This document shows, piece by piece, positions 45,800-54,658 of a stretch of 64,000 nt of DNA (its first letter is position 1; every line of letters begins with the position of its first letter). This DNA comes from Baia soyae (GTDB lineage: Bacteria > Bacillota > Bacilli > Thermoactinomycetales > Thermoactinomycetaceae), in assembly GCF_004341445.1 (NCBI RefSeq), contig NZ_SLXV01000010.1:1-64000 (forward strand), given 5' to 3'. The notes beneath the pieces were generated by a model. The model saw nothing but the letters and a program-made list of their open reading frames with translations, searched no databases and had not been told where the DNA came from. The position numbers and the translations under genes were made by a program.

Positions 45800-46786
45800 T
45801 TGAAGTGTGTATTTAGTGGTGTGAAACCTACAGGGATTATCACATTAGGTAACTATCTAGGTGCCATTAAGCGATTTGTGGATGTTCAAGACCAAGCGGA
45901 GCAAAATTTCTATTCGGTAGTGGATCTTCATGCGCTGACTGTCGCACAAGATCCGAAAGAAATGTACGAGAACACATTAAATATTGCTGCTGTCTATCTG
46001 GCGGTAGGATTAGATCCTCGCAAAGCAACCCTTTTTGTTCAATCTCATGTTCCTGCTCATGCTGAAGCTTCATGGATGCTAACATGCTTGTCCCGGATGG
46101 GTGAGTTAAATCGTATGACCCAGTTTAAAGATAAGGGAAGAGGATCTGATAGTGCAGGAGTTGGCTTATTTACGTATCCAGTGCTAATGGCTGCTGATGT
46201 TTTACTATATCAGACGACTCATGTACCGGTAGGAGAAGACCAAAAACAACATCTTGAGTTAACTCGCGATCTAGCTGAGCGTTTTAACCGTGATTATGGA
46301 GAAATATTTGTTATGCCGGAGCCACTAATCGCAGAAGTAGGCGCTCGTATTATGGGGCTACAAAATCCAGAGAATAAGATGTCTAAGAGCGATGATAGCG
46401 ATGCTAACTACATCACTTTGATGGATACTCCTAAAGAGATTGAGAAGAAAATTAAGCGGGCGGTAACCGACTCCGAAAATGCGATTTACTTTGATGAAGA
46501 GAACAAACCAGGAGTAAGCAATCTGCTCTCCATTCAAAGTGTGCTTACAGGCCAGAACATGGACAATATTGTCCAATCGTATGAGGGTCTGGGATATGGA
46601 GCGTTAAAGAAAAATCTCATTGAAATCACAGTGGATCACCTAACTCCAATTCAGCAGCGCTACCAAGAAATTCGCCATTCAGAGGAGCTAACGAATATCT
46701 TGCGCCACGGAGCCGAACATGCGGAAGCAGTAGCCGGTGAGACGTTAAAGAAAATAAAAGATGCTCTCGGTTTAGTACGTTTGTAA
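45800..46786 (+). CDS. trpS: tryptophanyl-tRNA synthetase
   Basis: A 328-residue class I synthetase charging tRNA-Trp. It shows FSGVKPTGIITLGNYLGA (HIGH-like region), the DLHALTVAQDP segment, GEDQKQHLELTRDLA and KMSKS at 193-197. The start is TTG with GGAG about 10 bases upstream; no ATG is available near the conserved N terminus. It is regulated by the T-box leader. It is followed by a terminator and convergent rpsT. Confidence 0.96.
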   Translation: MKCVFSGVKPTGIITLGNYLGAIKRFVDVQDQAEQNFYSVVDLHALTVAQDPKEMYENTLNIAAVYLAVGLDPRKATLFVQSHVPAHAEASWMLTCLSRMGELNRMTQFKDKGRGSDSAGVGLFTYPVLMAADVLLYQTTHVPVGEDQKQHLELTRDLAERFNRDYGEIFVMPEPLIAEVGARIMGLQNPENKMSKSDDSDANYITLMDTPKEIEKKIKRAVTDSENAIYFDEENKPGVSNLLSIQSVLTGQNMDNIVQSYEGLGYGALKKNLIEITVDHLTPIQQRYQEIRHSEELTNILRHGAEHAEAVAGETLKKIKDALGLVRL

Positions 46787-46800
46787 CTCGATATAGAGAA

Positions 46801-46832
46801 AACCCCACTCTTTTGAAGACGTGGGGTTTTTT
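46801..46832 (+). terminator. intrinsic terminator of trpS
   Basis: AACCCCAC (46801-46808) pairs with GTGGGGTT (46821-46828), ending T6. Confidence 0.88.
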
Positions 46833-46840
46833 ATATAACA

Positions 46841-46872
46841 AAAAAGCCTTCCCACAATTCAGAGGGTCGGCT
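46841..46872 (-). terminator. intrinsic terminator of rpsT
   Basis: On the minus strand a GCC...GGC hairpin with a CCC/GGG inner stem (46847-46872) is followed by U6 (46841-46846). It begins 10 bases after the rpsT stop. Confidence 0.75.
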
Positions 46873-46882
46873 GGTTGCCTAC

Positions 46883-47149
46883 TTACGCTTGAAGCGCTTG
46901 TAGTCTTTTCGCTAGACGGGACTTCTTACGAGCTGCTGCGTTTTTGTGCAATAAACCTTTGCTTACTGCTTTATCCAAAGAACGGCTAGCCTCTTGTAAA
47001 GCTTGAACAGCTAGGTCTTTGTTGGAAGCATCAACTGCAGTGATATACTTTTTCACAGAAGTACGAACAGCGGATTTTTGAGCCGCATTGCGTTCGCGAC
47101 GTACCTCGTTGGTTTTAGCGCGTTTAATAGCAGATTTAATGTTAGCCAA
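46883..47149 (-). CDS. rpsT: 30S ribosomal protein S20
   Basis: An 88-residue basic protein of the small subunit. It has the typical [20 protein letters not shown] opening, a lysine-rich helical body and a [15 protein letters not shown] end. TTG 47149, with GGAGGTG 7-8 bases upstream, is the right start. The longer frame from 47212 adds residues not seen in S20. It is convergent with trpS and divergent from gpr, as in B. subtilis. Confidence 0.96.
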   Translation of the reverse strand: MANIKSAIKRAKTNEVRRERNAAQKSAVRTSVKKYITAVDASNKDLAVQALQEASRSLDKAVSKGLLHKNAAARKKSRLAKRLQALQA

Positions 47150-47312
47150 TGAATTCACCTCCAGAGAAAACGTTACGCATCTCATTACGTGCAACATGCA
47201 ACATTTTAACATGCGTATTGGTAAAAAGCAATCAAATACAGAGAATTAGAAGATCCATCCTGGGTCAAAATACCTATAGAGAAGAAAAGGATGAAAGTAG
47301 GTATAGATTATT

Positions 47313-48416
47313 ATGAACCAAGAGCATCAAATTCAGCTACCCCCTTTTTCGATTCGAACCGATCTTGCTCGTGAGGCGCATGAAATGGCGGTTCAAAAGC
47401 ATCAAGAAAAAGGACAGAGTCAGATCTCAGGTGTTCGAATCGAAGAGACAGAAGATCAAGGAATCACGACTAGCTGGATTTGGATTGACAATCAAGCTGG
47501 CGCACAAGAACTGGGGAAAATGCCCGGAACTTATCTTACGATTGAAGTTCCTGCACTACGAGGCAAAGATTCCGTTCTCCAACAGAGAGTAGCGCAACAC
47601 TTTGCTAAGGAATTTTCGCGCTTTCTTCAGGAAATTGGCATTGGTCCCGATGCTTCTTGTTTGTTAGTGGGCTTAGGGAATCGTAATGTAACAGCGGATG
47701 CACTAGGGCCTTTAGTAGTGGAGCACTCTATGATTACCAGACATCTATTTTTATTAGCCCCGGATCAAGTGGCGGAAGGGTATCGCTCGGTAGGTGGAAT
47801 CGCTCCTGGAGTACTCGGAACGACAGGAATGGAGACGAGTGAAATTATTAATGGAGTTGTGCAACATGCGAAACCTGATTTTATCATCGTGTTTGACTCC
47901 TTAGCGGCACGTGCGCTAAATCGTGTAAATACAACGATTCAAGTGGCAGATACGGGGATTCATCCCGGGTCAGGAGTAGGTAATAATCGTAAAGCATTAA
48001 ACAAAGAGACACTAGGAATTCCTGTTATAGCAATAGGAATTCCGACCGTCGTAGACGCTGTTACGATCGCTCACGATGCGATTGATTATGTGTTATCTCA
48101 TGTGAGTCGTGAGATGCAGGGTGTTCGAAATAATCCGCTGGATCCTTATAATCGTCCGACGGTTCGTGATCTACAATCGCATGAGGTTCCATTGGAGACA
48201 CGGAATCGTATGATGGGGATGATCGGGAAGTTAAGCCCGGAGGATAAGCGGGGGTTAATTAAAGAAGTGTTACAGCCACTGGGACAAAATTTGATTGTAA
48301 CGCCAAAGGAAGTGGATGAGTTTATCGGTGATATGGCAAAGCTTGTTGCGCTTGGGGTGAACTGTGCGTTGCATCCTGCGGTTAATAATGAGAATGCTTC
48401 GATGCATATGCACTAG
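47313..48416 (+). CDS. gpr: germination protease GPR
   Basis: Starts breakdown of small acid-soluble spore proteins when spores germinate. A 367-residue member of family A25. IRTDLAREAHEMA lies at the N terminus, close to the self-processing site, followed by LLVGLGNRNVTADALGP, VGGIAPGVLGTTGMETSEI, IVFDSLAARALNRVNTTIQVADTGIHPGSGVGNNR and GIPTVVDAVTIAHDAID. It shows the organism forms endospores. It would be expected in the forespore under SigG, but I could not place a clear SigG promoter. Confidence 0.96.
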   Translation: MNQEHQIQLPPFSIRTDLAREAHEMAVQKHQEKGQSQISGVRIEETEDQGITTSWIWIDNQAGAQELGKMPGTYLTIEVPALRGKDSVLQQRVAQHFAKEFSRFLQEIGIGPDASCLLVGLGNRNVTADALGPLVVEHSMITRHLFLLAPDQVAEGYRSVGGIAPGVLGTTGMETSEIINGVVQHAKPDFIIVFDSLAARALNRVNTTIQVADTGIHPGSGVGNNRKALNKETLGIPVIAIGIPTVVDAVTIAHDAIDYVLSHVSREMQGVRNNPLDPYNRPTVRDLQSHEVPLETRNRMMGMIGKLSPEDKRGLIKEVLQPLGQNLIVTPKEVDEFIGDMAKLVALGVNCALHPAVNNENASMHMH

Positions 48417-48480
48417 GAATGATTGAGAGGAAAGATGAGGGCGGGGGCTACTATTGACTGGATCGGTATTGGATGCACCA

Positions 48481-48698
48481 GGGCAATATATCTGCCCACA
48501 GCTCAAATAGTAAGCCTGCGAGGATGTGAAAAGCAAGTCCGCTCCGTCCTTCTCCGCTTCGGGCAAGTGGCAAAACTCGCAAAGAACGCTCAAACATTGC
48601 CACAAAACGCCCTAGCTACGAAGAACTACGCTAAGCAGGCTTACTAACATCGCAGTGGTCAGATACATTTCCCCTATTCCATCTTCATTTACTGATCA
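48481..48698 (-). repeat. structured dispersed element, copy B (inverted)
   Basis: A 218-bp element, matching 11388-11604 in reverse orientation. Outer arms are 48660-48668 with 48486-48494. Inner arms GCAGGCTTACT (48635-48645) and AGTAAGCCTGC (48509-48519) are perfect complements. The central GTGGCAA/TTGCCAC hairpin is unchanged. It lies in the 403-bp gap between gpr and the AAC(3) gene. The plus-strand frame 48423-48647 reads through it but is not considered coding. Confidence 0.8.
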
Positions 48699-48765
48699 AC
48701 AAATAGAACTTTTGGAAAAAAGATACAGTGCTTGTCTTTCGGGTTTTTCCGATGAGTTATATAAA

Positions 48766-48805
48766 AATGAGTGATTTTCTTAATTAAAGGATCGCTCATT
48801 TTTTA
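48766..48805. terminator. bidirectional intrinsic terminator
   Basis: AATGAGTGA (48766-48774) pairs with TCGCTCATT (48792-48800), with T tracts on both strands. It ends the AAC(3) transcript on the minus strand and any read-through from gpr on the plus strand. Confidence 0.75.
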
Positions 48806-48819
48806 TTTGCTATTCAATT

Positions 48820-49614
48820 TTACTTACAACCATATAACGATTGCAGATAAGAAACGGCAAACTCATGCGCAGGCTGAACGGGAAATAGGTAGCATTCTCC
48901 TTTGCCAATGAGTCCACTTACACAATCAACTTCCTTTTTCCACTTCTCCCCCATCGCTACAAACGGTTCTGCATCGACTTCTATATGTGAAAATGTCTTC
49001 CAAACTCTTGTGCCATCTTCAATCATGGCGCATGCATATGTAGTTGTAGCAACGTTGCATTCATACTCAGCACGATGCCAAAAGGTGGTCGTGTCTAAAG
49101 TAGATCCTAGATGAAGGACATAACCTCTTTTTGCTAATAGTTGATCTAAGGGTGAATTGGGACCGAATCCGATGTCAATGGTGTGATTAGCGACAATCTC
49201 ATCGGCATCTTTTCCCCAAGCGGCAAATGACCATGTAGGGTGCTCACTTCGTACGACCCTAGGAAGTGTGCGAAATAGCTCGGGGACAACTCCCATTCCC
49301 ATGGTTGGTGTATAGGTTGATTCATAAGGAGGCATATGTTCTCGAATGGATTCCCACCAATCTTCAGGTGCTGGAGGGGCTACCCAATGGGCTGGATCGG
49401 AATTACCGGCAGTTTGTGTGGGCATGATGATCGTTCCCTGATTCGTTACGATTTCCATTAGTGCACGACATACTACTGCTGCACCACCGCATACCCAACC
49501 TAGCTTGGATAAAGAGGAATGGACAATCAGTGTCATTCCTTCGCATACTCCGAGATTTCGTAGATCTTCTTTTAGCGATTCGAGGGTAATCATAGGTCCT
49601 TTTAGTGGTTTCAT
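48820..49614 (-). CDS. AAC(3) family aminoglycoside N-acetyltransferase-like protein
   Basis: A 264-residue protein of the antibiotic N-acetyltransferase (AAC(3)/YokD) family, which moves acetyl groups from acetyl-CoA. It shows LIVHSSLSKLGWVCGGA at the N terminus, GTIIMPTQTAGNSDP, MGMGVVPELFRTLPRVVRSEHPTWSFAAWG with the catalytic-type histidine, and GPNSPLDQLL. ATG 49614 has GGAG 8 bases upstream; the frame continues to 49719 without support. It need not confer resistance, as many homologues act on other amines. It is inserted between gpr and spoIIP, which are neighbours in B. subtilis. Confidence 0.85.
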   Translation of the reverse strand: MKPLKGPMITLESLKEDLRNLGVCEGMTLIVHSSLSKLGWVCGGAAVVCRALMEIVTNQGTIIMPTQTAGNSDPAHWVAPPAPEDWWESIREHMPPYESTYTPTMGMGVVPELFRTLPRVVRSEHPTWSFAAWGKDADEIVANHTIDIGFGPNSPLDQLLAKRGYVLHLGSTLDTTTFWHRAEYECNVATTTYACAMIEDGTRVWKTFSHIEVDAEPFVAMGEKWKKEVDCVSGLIGKGECYLFPVQPAHEFAVSYLQSLYGCK

Positions 49615-49757
49615 TATTTTTGCTCCGTTTCTTTTCCTATTAATAATCGTTTCAATACCCTCATCTCTAGTAGAAAAAACAATCTCATAATCTAGTTCTA
49701 TCAACTTCAACTCTCTCATATTGTGTTAGAGAAACCACAACTGTGGGAGGAATAGAG

Positions 49758-50930
49758 TTGAAAAAATGGAAATTTGCTAGTTTCACTTCGGTCAATATGT
49801 CTGGACAACGTGTCCGTCGAAATTTTGTCATTTTAATGTTGTGTACGGCGGTGATCTTTGCGATCGCAGGGGGCTTTGCGGTGCTGCAAGCGAAGGTTAC
49901 GACTCATACAACAGACGGGAACCCTCTCACCTCCCATGTATCAAATCAGACTCTTGTCTCTCTATTAGGAGGAAATATTCCTTACTTAAATGAGAGTGTC
50001 CAAACGCCTAGTAAAGATAGTTTGGTCTCTAGGCTAGTCCTCGAACTTATGATGAGCATCGATATAAAGGATCCGCGTACCTTTCTCGGTCATGAGTTGC
50101 CAAGCTTTGCGCTATTTGATACTGAGATTTATCTAGCAAGTGAGGATGTTACCTTTGATTCGATTCCGATTGATACGCCTCCGGATGCGAAGATTGAAGA
50201 CCAGATAGCGAAGGCGATAGAAAAGGCAGTGCAGAGTGGGGAGTTATCAGATGATCCGAAGCGTTTGGTAGGGGCGGGCCCTGGTATTAAGAAAGTGTTT
50301 ATCTATCACTCTCATTTCTCGGAGTCGTTTCTACCAGAGATAGGGAGTACGAATCCTAATTCGGCCAGTCATATGAGCAAGAATATCACAATGGTCGGAA
50401 AGAAACTCCAGGAAGACCTAGCTAAGATGAATATCGGTTCGATTGCATCCAATAAACCATATCCCTATACCACTGCTTATGCGATGTCAAAGCAAACGGT
50501 AGTTGCTGCGATGAAACAAGAGAAAGAGTTAGAGTATTTTATCGACATTCACCGAGATTCGCAGAGAAGGGACCATACTACTAAGGATTTTAATGGGAAA
50601 CCGTATGCTAGATTTGCTTTTGTAGTGGGAAAAGCTAGTAAAAACTATGCCGAGAATTTAAAACTAGCGGAGTATTTGCATAAAGAAATTAATCGTCTCT
50701 ACCCGGGATTATCGAGAGGTGTGTTCCAAAAGCCGAAGACGAGTGGGACGAATGGCGAGTACAATCAATCCCTCTCGCCTAATTCGATGCTTGTCGAAGT
50801 GGGTGGGGTTGATAATAATTTTGAAGAAACGTATCGAGCGATAGATGTTTTGGCAAAAGTGTTAGGTGAGAGGATTGTGGACGCTACTCCTGCCAAAGGG
50901 ACCGTCCCCTCCACCAAGGAGAAGAAGTGA
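49758..50930 (+). CDS. spoIIP: stage II sporulation protein P
   Basis: Peptidoglycan amidase/endopeptidase acting with SpoIID and SpoIIM during engulfment. A 390-residue protein with one N-terminal membrane helix (about 20-42). A linker follows, then the catalytic domain from about 170: VFIYHSHFSESF with H184, H186 and E189, DIHRDSQRR, and LVEVGGVDNNFEE near the end. TTG 49758, 8 bases after GGGAGG, is the start; GTG 49743 overlaps that site. yqxA follows 10 bases downstream. Confidence 0.95.
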   Translation: MKKWKFASFTSVNMSGQRVRRNFVILMLCTAVIFAIAGGFAVLQAKVTTHTTDGNPLTSHVSNQTLVSLLGGNIPYLNESVQTPSKDSLVSRLVLELMMSIDIKDPRTFLGHELPSFALFDTEIYLASEDVTFDSIPIDTPPDAKIEDQIAKAIEKAVQSGELSDDPKRLVGAGPGIKKVFIYHSHFSESFLPEIGSTNPNSASHMSKNITMVGKKLQEDLAKMNIGSIASNKPYPYTTAYAMSKQTVVAAMKQEKELEYFIDIHRDSQRRDHTTKDFNGKPYARFAFVVGKASKNYAENLKLAEYLHKEINRLYPGLSRGVFQKPKTSGTNGEYNQSLSPNSMLVEVGGVDNNFEETYRAIDVLAKVLGERIVDATPAKGTVPSTKEKK

Positions 50931-50940
50931 GGTGTCTTCT

Positions 50941-51423
50941 ATGCGCTGGATGATTCAATCAGTCAGCTTACTGGTCATGTTAATCTTAGGTATTTTCCTT
51001 GGGATTGATTCTGCAGAGAAGAACATGCAGAAGATACAGGGAACAGAAGGTGCTCCCCGGGCGGTTCAAGTTACGCCGACAGATGGGAAAGTACAAATTC
51101 AAGTACTGGGGAAAGATGTAATTCTAAACAAAAATGATTCCTTGTTTGAGGATCCATCTTCTTCACCAGCACCTTCGACTCCGACCCCAGCTCCAGAATC
51201 GGCGAAACCGAAAGGGCAGACGTCTTCTCCGCCACCATCCAAAGTGAATGCCGCTACGGGTAGTGGAAGTGGCCTAGCTCAGTTTGGAAATGAACTAGGT
51301 GGGGGATTAAAGACGACGACTCGTAAGGTGTTAGACTTCATGTTTGGTTGGGCAAGTAATGATGGAGCGAACCAATCTGAACCCCATATACAGGGCTCAG
51401 ATTCGAATACAACTCTTCCATGA
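50941..51423 (+). CDS. yqxA: YqxA family (DUF3679) protein
   Basis: A 160-residue protein starting MRWMIQSVSLLVMLILG with one N-terminal membrane helix and the FLGIDSAEKNMQKIQG motif of the YqxA family. The middle (about 70-105) is rich in Pro and Ser, and the C terminus is soluble (ARKVLDFMFGWAS-like). It is longer than B. subtilis YqxA. GAGGTG sits before ATG 50941. The longer frame from 50866 overlaps spoIIP and is rejected. Function is unknown; it lies with spoIIP in sporeformers. Confidence 0.85.
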   Translation: MRWMIQSVSLLVMLILGIFLGIDSAEKNMQKIQGTEGAPRAVQVTPTDGKVQIQVLGKDVILNKNDSLFEDPSSSPAPSTPTPAPESAKPKGQTSSPPPSKVNAATGSGSGLAQFGNELGGGLKTTTRKVLDFMFGWASNDGANQSEPHIQGSDSNTTLP

Positions 51424-51440
51424 TGAGGAGTTGTATTTTT
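51406..51440 (+). terminator. intrinsic terminator of spoIIP-yqxA
   Basis: AATACAACTC (51406-51415) pairs with GAGTTGTATT (51428-51437), followed by T tail. It overlaps the last codons of yqxA. Confidence 0.85.
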
Positions 51441-51530
51441 TATGTTTTCTTTCACCTAGCAAAAGCCAATCCCCCTCTGTTATAATAAGAAAATGCAATT
51501 CGTGCGCCTAAGTAAGCAGGAGGTAACGGG

Positions 51531-53348
51531 ATGGATAGAAAAGAACGTCAGCAACACACCCGTAACTTTTCCATTATTGCTCATATTGACCACGGAAAGT
51601 CGACTTTAGCAGATCGCATTCTCGACTTTACAGGGGCTTTGAGTGAACGGGAAAAACAAAATCAATTCCTAGATAAAATGGATTTGGAACGTGAACGTGG
51701 AATTACGATTAAATTACAATCAGTTCGGCTTCCCTATAAAGCAAAAGACGGAAACGAATATATCTTGAACCTAATTGATACACCAGGACACGTAGACTTC
51801 TCCTATGAAGTATCGCGTAGTTTGCAAGCGTGCGAGGGAGCTTTGCTTGTGGTGGATGCGGCTCAAGGGGTAGAAGCACAAACCCTCGCTAACGTATATC
51901 TAGCTTTGGAAAATGAGCTAGAGATCGTGCCGGTTATTAATAAGATTGATTTACCCGCTGCCGATCCAGAGCGTGTAAAACAAGAGGTAGAAGATGTGAT
52001 CGGTCTGGATGCGAGTGATGCGGTTTTAGCATCCGCGAAAGCTGGAATCGGGATCGAAGAGATCTTAGAACAGATCGTAGAGAAAGTGCCAGCACCAGAA
52101 GGGGACCCAGATGCTTCTCTGCAAGCACTCATTTTCGATTCTTTTTACGATGCCTACAAAGGTGTTATCGTCTACATGCGTGTCGTGAATGGTTCGGTAC
52201 GTAAAGGTACAAAGATTAAAATGATGGCAACAGAAACTGTGTTTGAAGTGATCGAGGTGGGGGCTTATACGCCTCATCCGGTAGCATTGGATGAGCTTTC
52301 GGTTGGCGATGTTGGATTTATTGTAGCTAACATTAAAAACGTGAAAGATACCCGCGTCGGGGATACGATCACAGAAGCAAATCGACCAGCCGCGGAGCCA
52401 CTACCAGGTTATCGAAAAACCAATCCAATGGTATTCTGCGGATTATATCCAGTAGAATCCAATGAGTATGAGGATCTCCGTGAGGCATTGGAGAAATTAG
52501 AATTAAATGATGCGTCACTTGCTTACGAGCCTGAGACTTCCAATGCACTTGGTTTCGGCTTCCGTTGCGGATTCTTGGGGCTCCTTCATATGGAAATCAT
52601 CCAAGAGCGTATCGAGCGTGAGTTTAATATTAACTTGATTACAACGGCTCCAAGTGTTGTGTATCGAGTTCATCATACAGATGGCACGATAATCGATATT
52701 GAGAACCCATCTTTATTCCCGCCACAACAAAAGCTAGATCGTGTCGAGGAACCTTATGTCAAAGCAACGGTACTGGTTCCTAATGACTATGTAGGAACCG
52801 TCATGGAGCTTTGTCAGAATAAGCGTGGTAACTACATGGATATGAGCTATCTGGATACGAACCGGGTGCAGATTGTCTATGAATTACCACTTGCTGAGAT
52901 CGTGTATGACTTCTTTGATCAACTGAAGTCGAGCACCAAAGGCTATGCGTCGTTTGATTACGAGATGATTGGTTATAAAGAATCCAGCTTAGTGAAGATG
53001 GATATCTTGCTAAACGGAGAATCAGTGGATGCTTTATCCTTTATCGTTCACCGTGATCGTGCATACCATCGTGGGCGGATTTTGGTAGAGAAGTTACGTA
53101 AACTGATCCCCCGCCAGATGTTTGAAGTGCCAATTCAAGCCACGATTGGACAAAAAGTAGTCGCACGTGAGACGATTAGTGCCATTCGAAAAAATGTATT
53201 GGCCAAATGTTACGGTGGAGATATCAGTCGGAAGCGGAAATTGCTAGATAAGCAAAAAGAAGGGAAAAAGCGGATGAAAGCAGTTGGTTCCGTAGAGGTT
53301 CCACAAGAAGCATTCATGGCTGTCCTTCAGGTAGATGACGATAAATAG
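51531..53348 (+). CDS. lepA: elongation factor 4 (LepA)
   Basis: A 605-residue translational GTPase acting on the ribosome. G1 AHIDHGKST (17-25), G3 DTPGH (83-87) and G4 NKID (137-140) are present. EF-G-like domains II, III and V follow, then the unique C-terminal domain ending in the [26 protein letters not shown] signature. There is a TATAAT at 51481-51486 but no convincing -35 box. GGAGG precedes the ATG. It ends in a terminator before hemW. Confidence 0.97.
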   Translation: MDRKERQQHTRNFSIIAHIDHGKSTLADRILDFTGALSEREKQNQFLDKMDLERERGITIKLQSVRLPYKAKDGNEYILNLIDTPGHVDFSYEVSRSLQACEGALLVVDAAQGVEAQTLANVYLALENELEIVPVINKIDLPAADPERVKQEVEDVIGLDASDAVLASAKAGIGIEEILEQIVEKVPAPEGDPDASLQALIFDSFYDAYKGVIVYMRVVNGSVRKGTKIKMMATETVFEVIEVGAYTPHPVALDELSVGDVGFIVANIKNVKDTRVGDTITEANRPAAEPLPGYRKTNPMVFCGLYPVESNEYEDLREALEKLELNDASLAYEPETSNALGFGFRCGFLGLLHMEIIQERIEREFNINLITTAPSVVYRVHHTDGTIIDIENPSLFPPQQKLDRVEEPYVKATVLVPNDYVGTVMELCQNKRGNYMDMSYLDTNRVQIVYELPLAEIVYDFFDQLKSSTKGYASFDYEMIGYKESSLVKMDILLNGESVDALSFIVHRDRAYHRGRILVEKLRKLIPRQMFEVPIQATIGQKVVARETISAIRKNVLAKCYGGDISRKRKLLDKQKEGKKRMKAVGSVEVPQEAFMAVLQVDDDK

Positions 53349-53356
53349 ATAAATAT

Positions 53357-53394
53357 ACCGTGATGTGGAGTTTTCTCGCCACACACGGTTTTTT
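53357..53394 (+). terminator. intrinsic terminator of lepA
   Basis: ACCGTG pairs with CACGGT and TGTGG with CCACA across a short loop, followed by T6. It is just upstream of the hemW ribosome site. Confidence 0.75.
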
Positions 53395-53410
53395 CTATGG
53401 AGGAATTAAA

Positions 53411-54565
53411 ATGGCTCCAAAAGCAATTTACTTGCACATACCTTTCTGTACTCATAAATGTTTCTACTGCGATTTTACTGCTTATGTGGTCGAGGGACAG
53501 CCAGTAGAAGAGTACTTGACTGCGATCGATCACGAGATGGAGCTCACGGTGAATCAAGTTCCTCCCAAAGAAATCGATGCGATTTTCATCGGCGGAGGTA
53601 CCCCCACTGTGCTAACTCCAGCGCAGATGAAACGATTTTTAACAAGTATTCGTCAAAAATTCCCTAATTGGTCACCACATATTGAGTATACGATAGAAGC
53701 CAATCCAGGTACGACCACTCCAGAACTTCTTGATGTAATGAGAGAAGGTGGGATTAATCGGATTAGCTTTGGTGCTCAAACATTTCGCGCGGATCTACTA
53801 AAAGATATTGGGCGCATTCATGGAGTGTCTGATATTGAGCGAAGTGTGCGGCAGGCGCGGGAAGCTGGATTCGATAATCTCTCACTGGATTTGATGTTTG
53901 GATTACCTAAGCAGACGGTCGAAGATGTACAAGATACATTGGAAAGAGCAGTTGCACTTCAACCTGACCACTTTTCTGCATATAGTTTAAAGGTAGAGGA
54001 AGGAACGCTTTTCCATCATCTCTATGAACGAAAAAAATTGCCTCTACCAAATGAAGATGATGAAGCGCAGATGTATCTATTAACCCGACAATATCTAGGT
54101 CAGCATGGTTACGATCAATACGAAGTAAGTAATTTTGCCAAACCAGGACGAGCGAGTCGGCATAATAAAACGTATTGGTATAACGAAGAGTATTATGGTC
54201 TGGGAGCAGGTGCTCATGGTTACATGGATGGAGTGCGTTTTGCGAACATCAAAGGGGTAAAGGAATATAATGCCCGCTTGCAAAAAGGGGAGCGCCCTGT
54301 AGCAGAGTCCTATCAAGTGGATCGCAATGAAGATATCGAAAACTTCATGATTCTGGGTCTTCGTCTCATGGAAGGGGTAAGCAAAGATCTATTTCTGGAA
54401 CGTTATGGATTGGAGATGGAGCAGGTCTTCGGACATGTAATCATGCCATGGATAGAGAAAGGTTTATTACATTGGCAAGGAGATCGACTTATCTTAACCG
54501 AGCAGGGATTGATGTTTGGCAACGATGTTTTTGCTTCATTTTTAGAAAATGCTCGAATTGATTAG
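53411..54565 (+). CDS. hemW: radical SAM heme chaperone HemW
   Basis: A 384-residue protein related to coproporphyrinogen III dehydrogenase and thought to insert heme into respiratory enzymes. The 4Fe-4S ligands are C13, C17 and C20 (CTHKCFYC). It also shows FIGGGTPT, EANPGT, RISFGAQTF, DLMFGLPKQT and YEVSNFA. The HemN-type N-terminal extension is missing, as usual for HemW. GGAGG sits just before ATG 53411; the frame from 53360 crosses the terminator and is rejected. It is just upstream of hrcA, as in B. subtilis. Confidence 0.94.
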   Translation: MAPKAIYLHIPFCTHKCFYCDFTAYVVEGQPVEEYLTAIDHEMELTVNQVPPKEIDAIFIGGGTPTVLTPAQMKRFLTSIRQKFPNWSPHIEYTIEANPGTTTPELLDVMREGGINRISFGAQTFRADLLKDIGRIHGVSDIERSVRQAREAGFDNLSLDLMFGLPKQTVEDVQDTLERAVALQPDHFSAYSLKVEEGTLFHHLYERKKLPLPNEDDEAQMYLLTRQYLGQHGYDQYEVSNFAKPGRASRHNKTYWYNEEYYGLGAGAHGYMDGVRFANIKGVKEYNARLQKGERPVAESYQVDRNEDIENFMILGLRLMEGVSKDLFLERYGLEMEQVFGHVIMPWIEKGLLHWQGDRLILTEQGLMFGNDVFASFLENARID

Positions 54566-54574
54566 GTTTGTTCG

Positions 54575-54604
54575 TTGACATCTATTTAGACATTTTGGTA
54601 AGTT
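54575..54604 (+). promoter_or_regulatory. promoter of the hrcA-dnaK operon
   Basis: Perfect TTGACA (54575-54580), 18-bp spacer, TAAGTT (54599-54604). It is followed by the CIRCE operator. Confidence 0.65.
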
Positions 54605-54616
54605 AAATGTAGTATT

Positions 54617-54643
54617 TTAGCACTCAACCAACTAGAGTGCTAA
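54617..54643. promoter_or_regulatory. CIRCE operator (HrcA binding site)
   Basis: A perfect TTAGCACTC-N9-GAGTGCTAA inverted repeat between the promoter and hrcA. HrcA bound here represses the heat-shock operon. The site lies 15 bases before the hrcA start. Confidence 0.97.
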
Positions 54644-54658
54644 CGAGGGGGGAGGCAG

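Noticed and set aside
48423-48647. 74-aa plus-strand ORF
   Set aside because: It runs through copy B of the structured repeat on the opposite strand. The matching region of copy A carries differences that fit base pairing rather than codon conservation, and there is no ribosome site.
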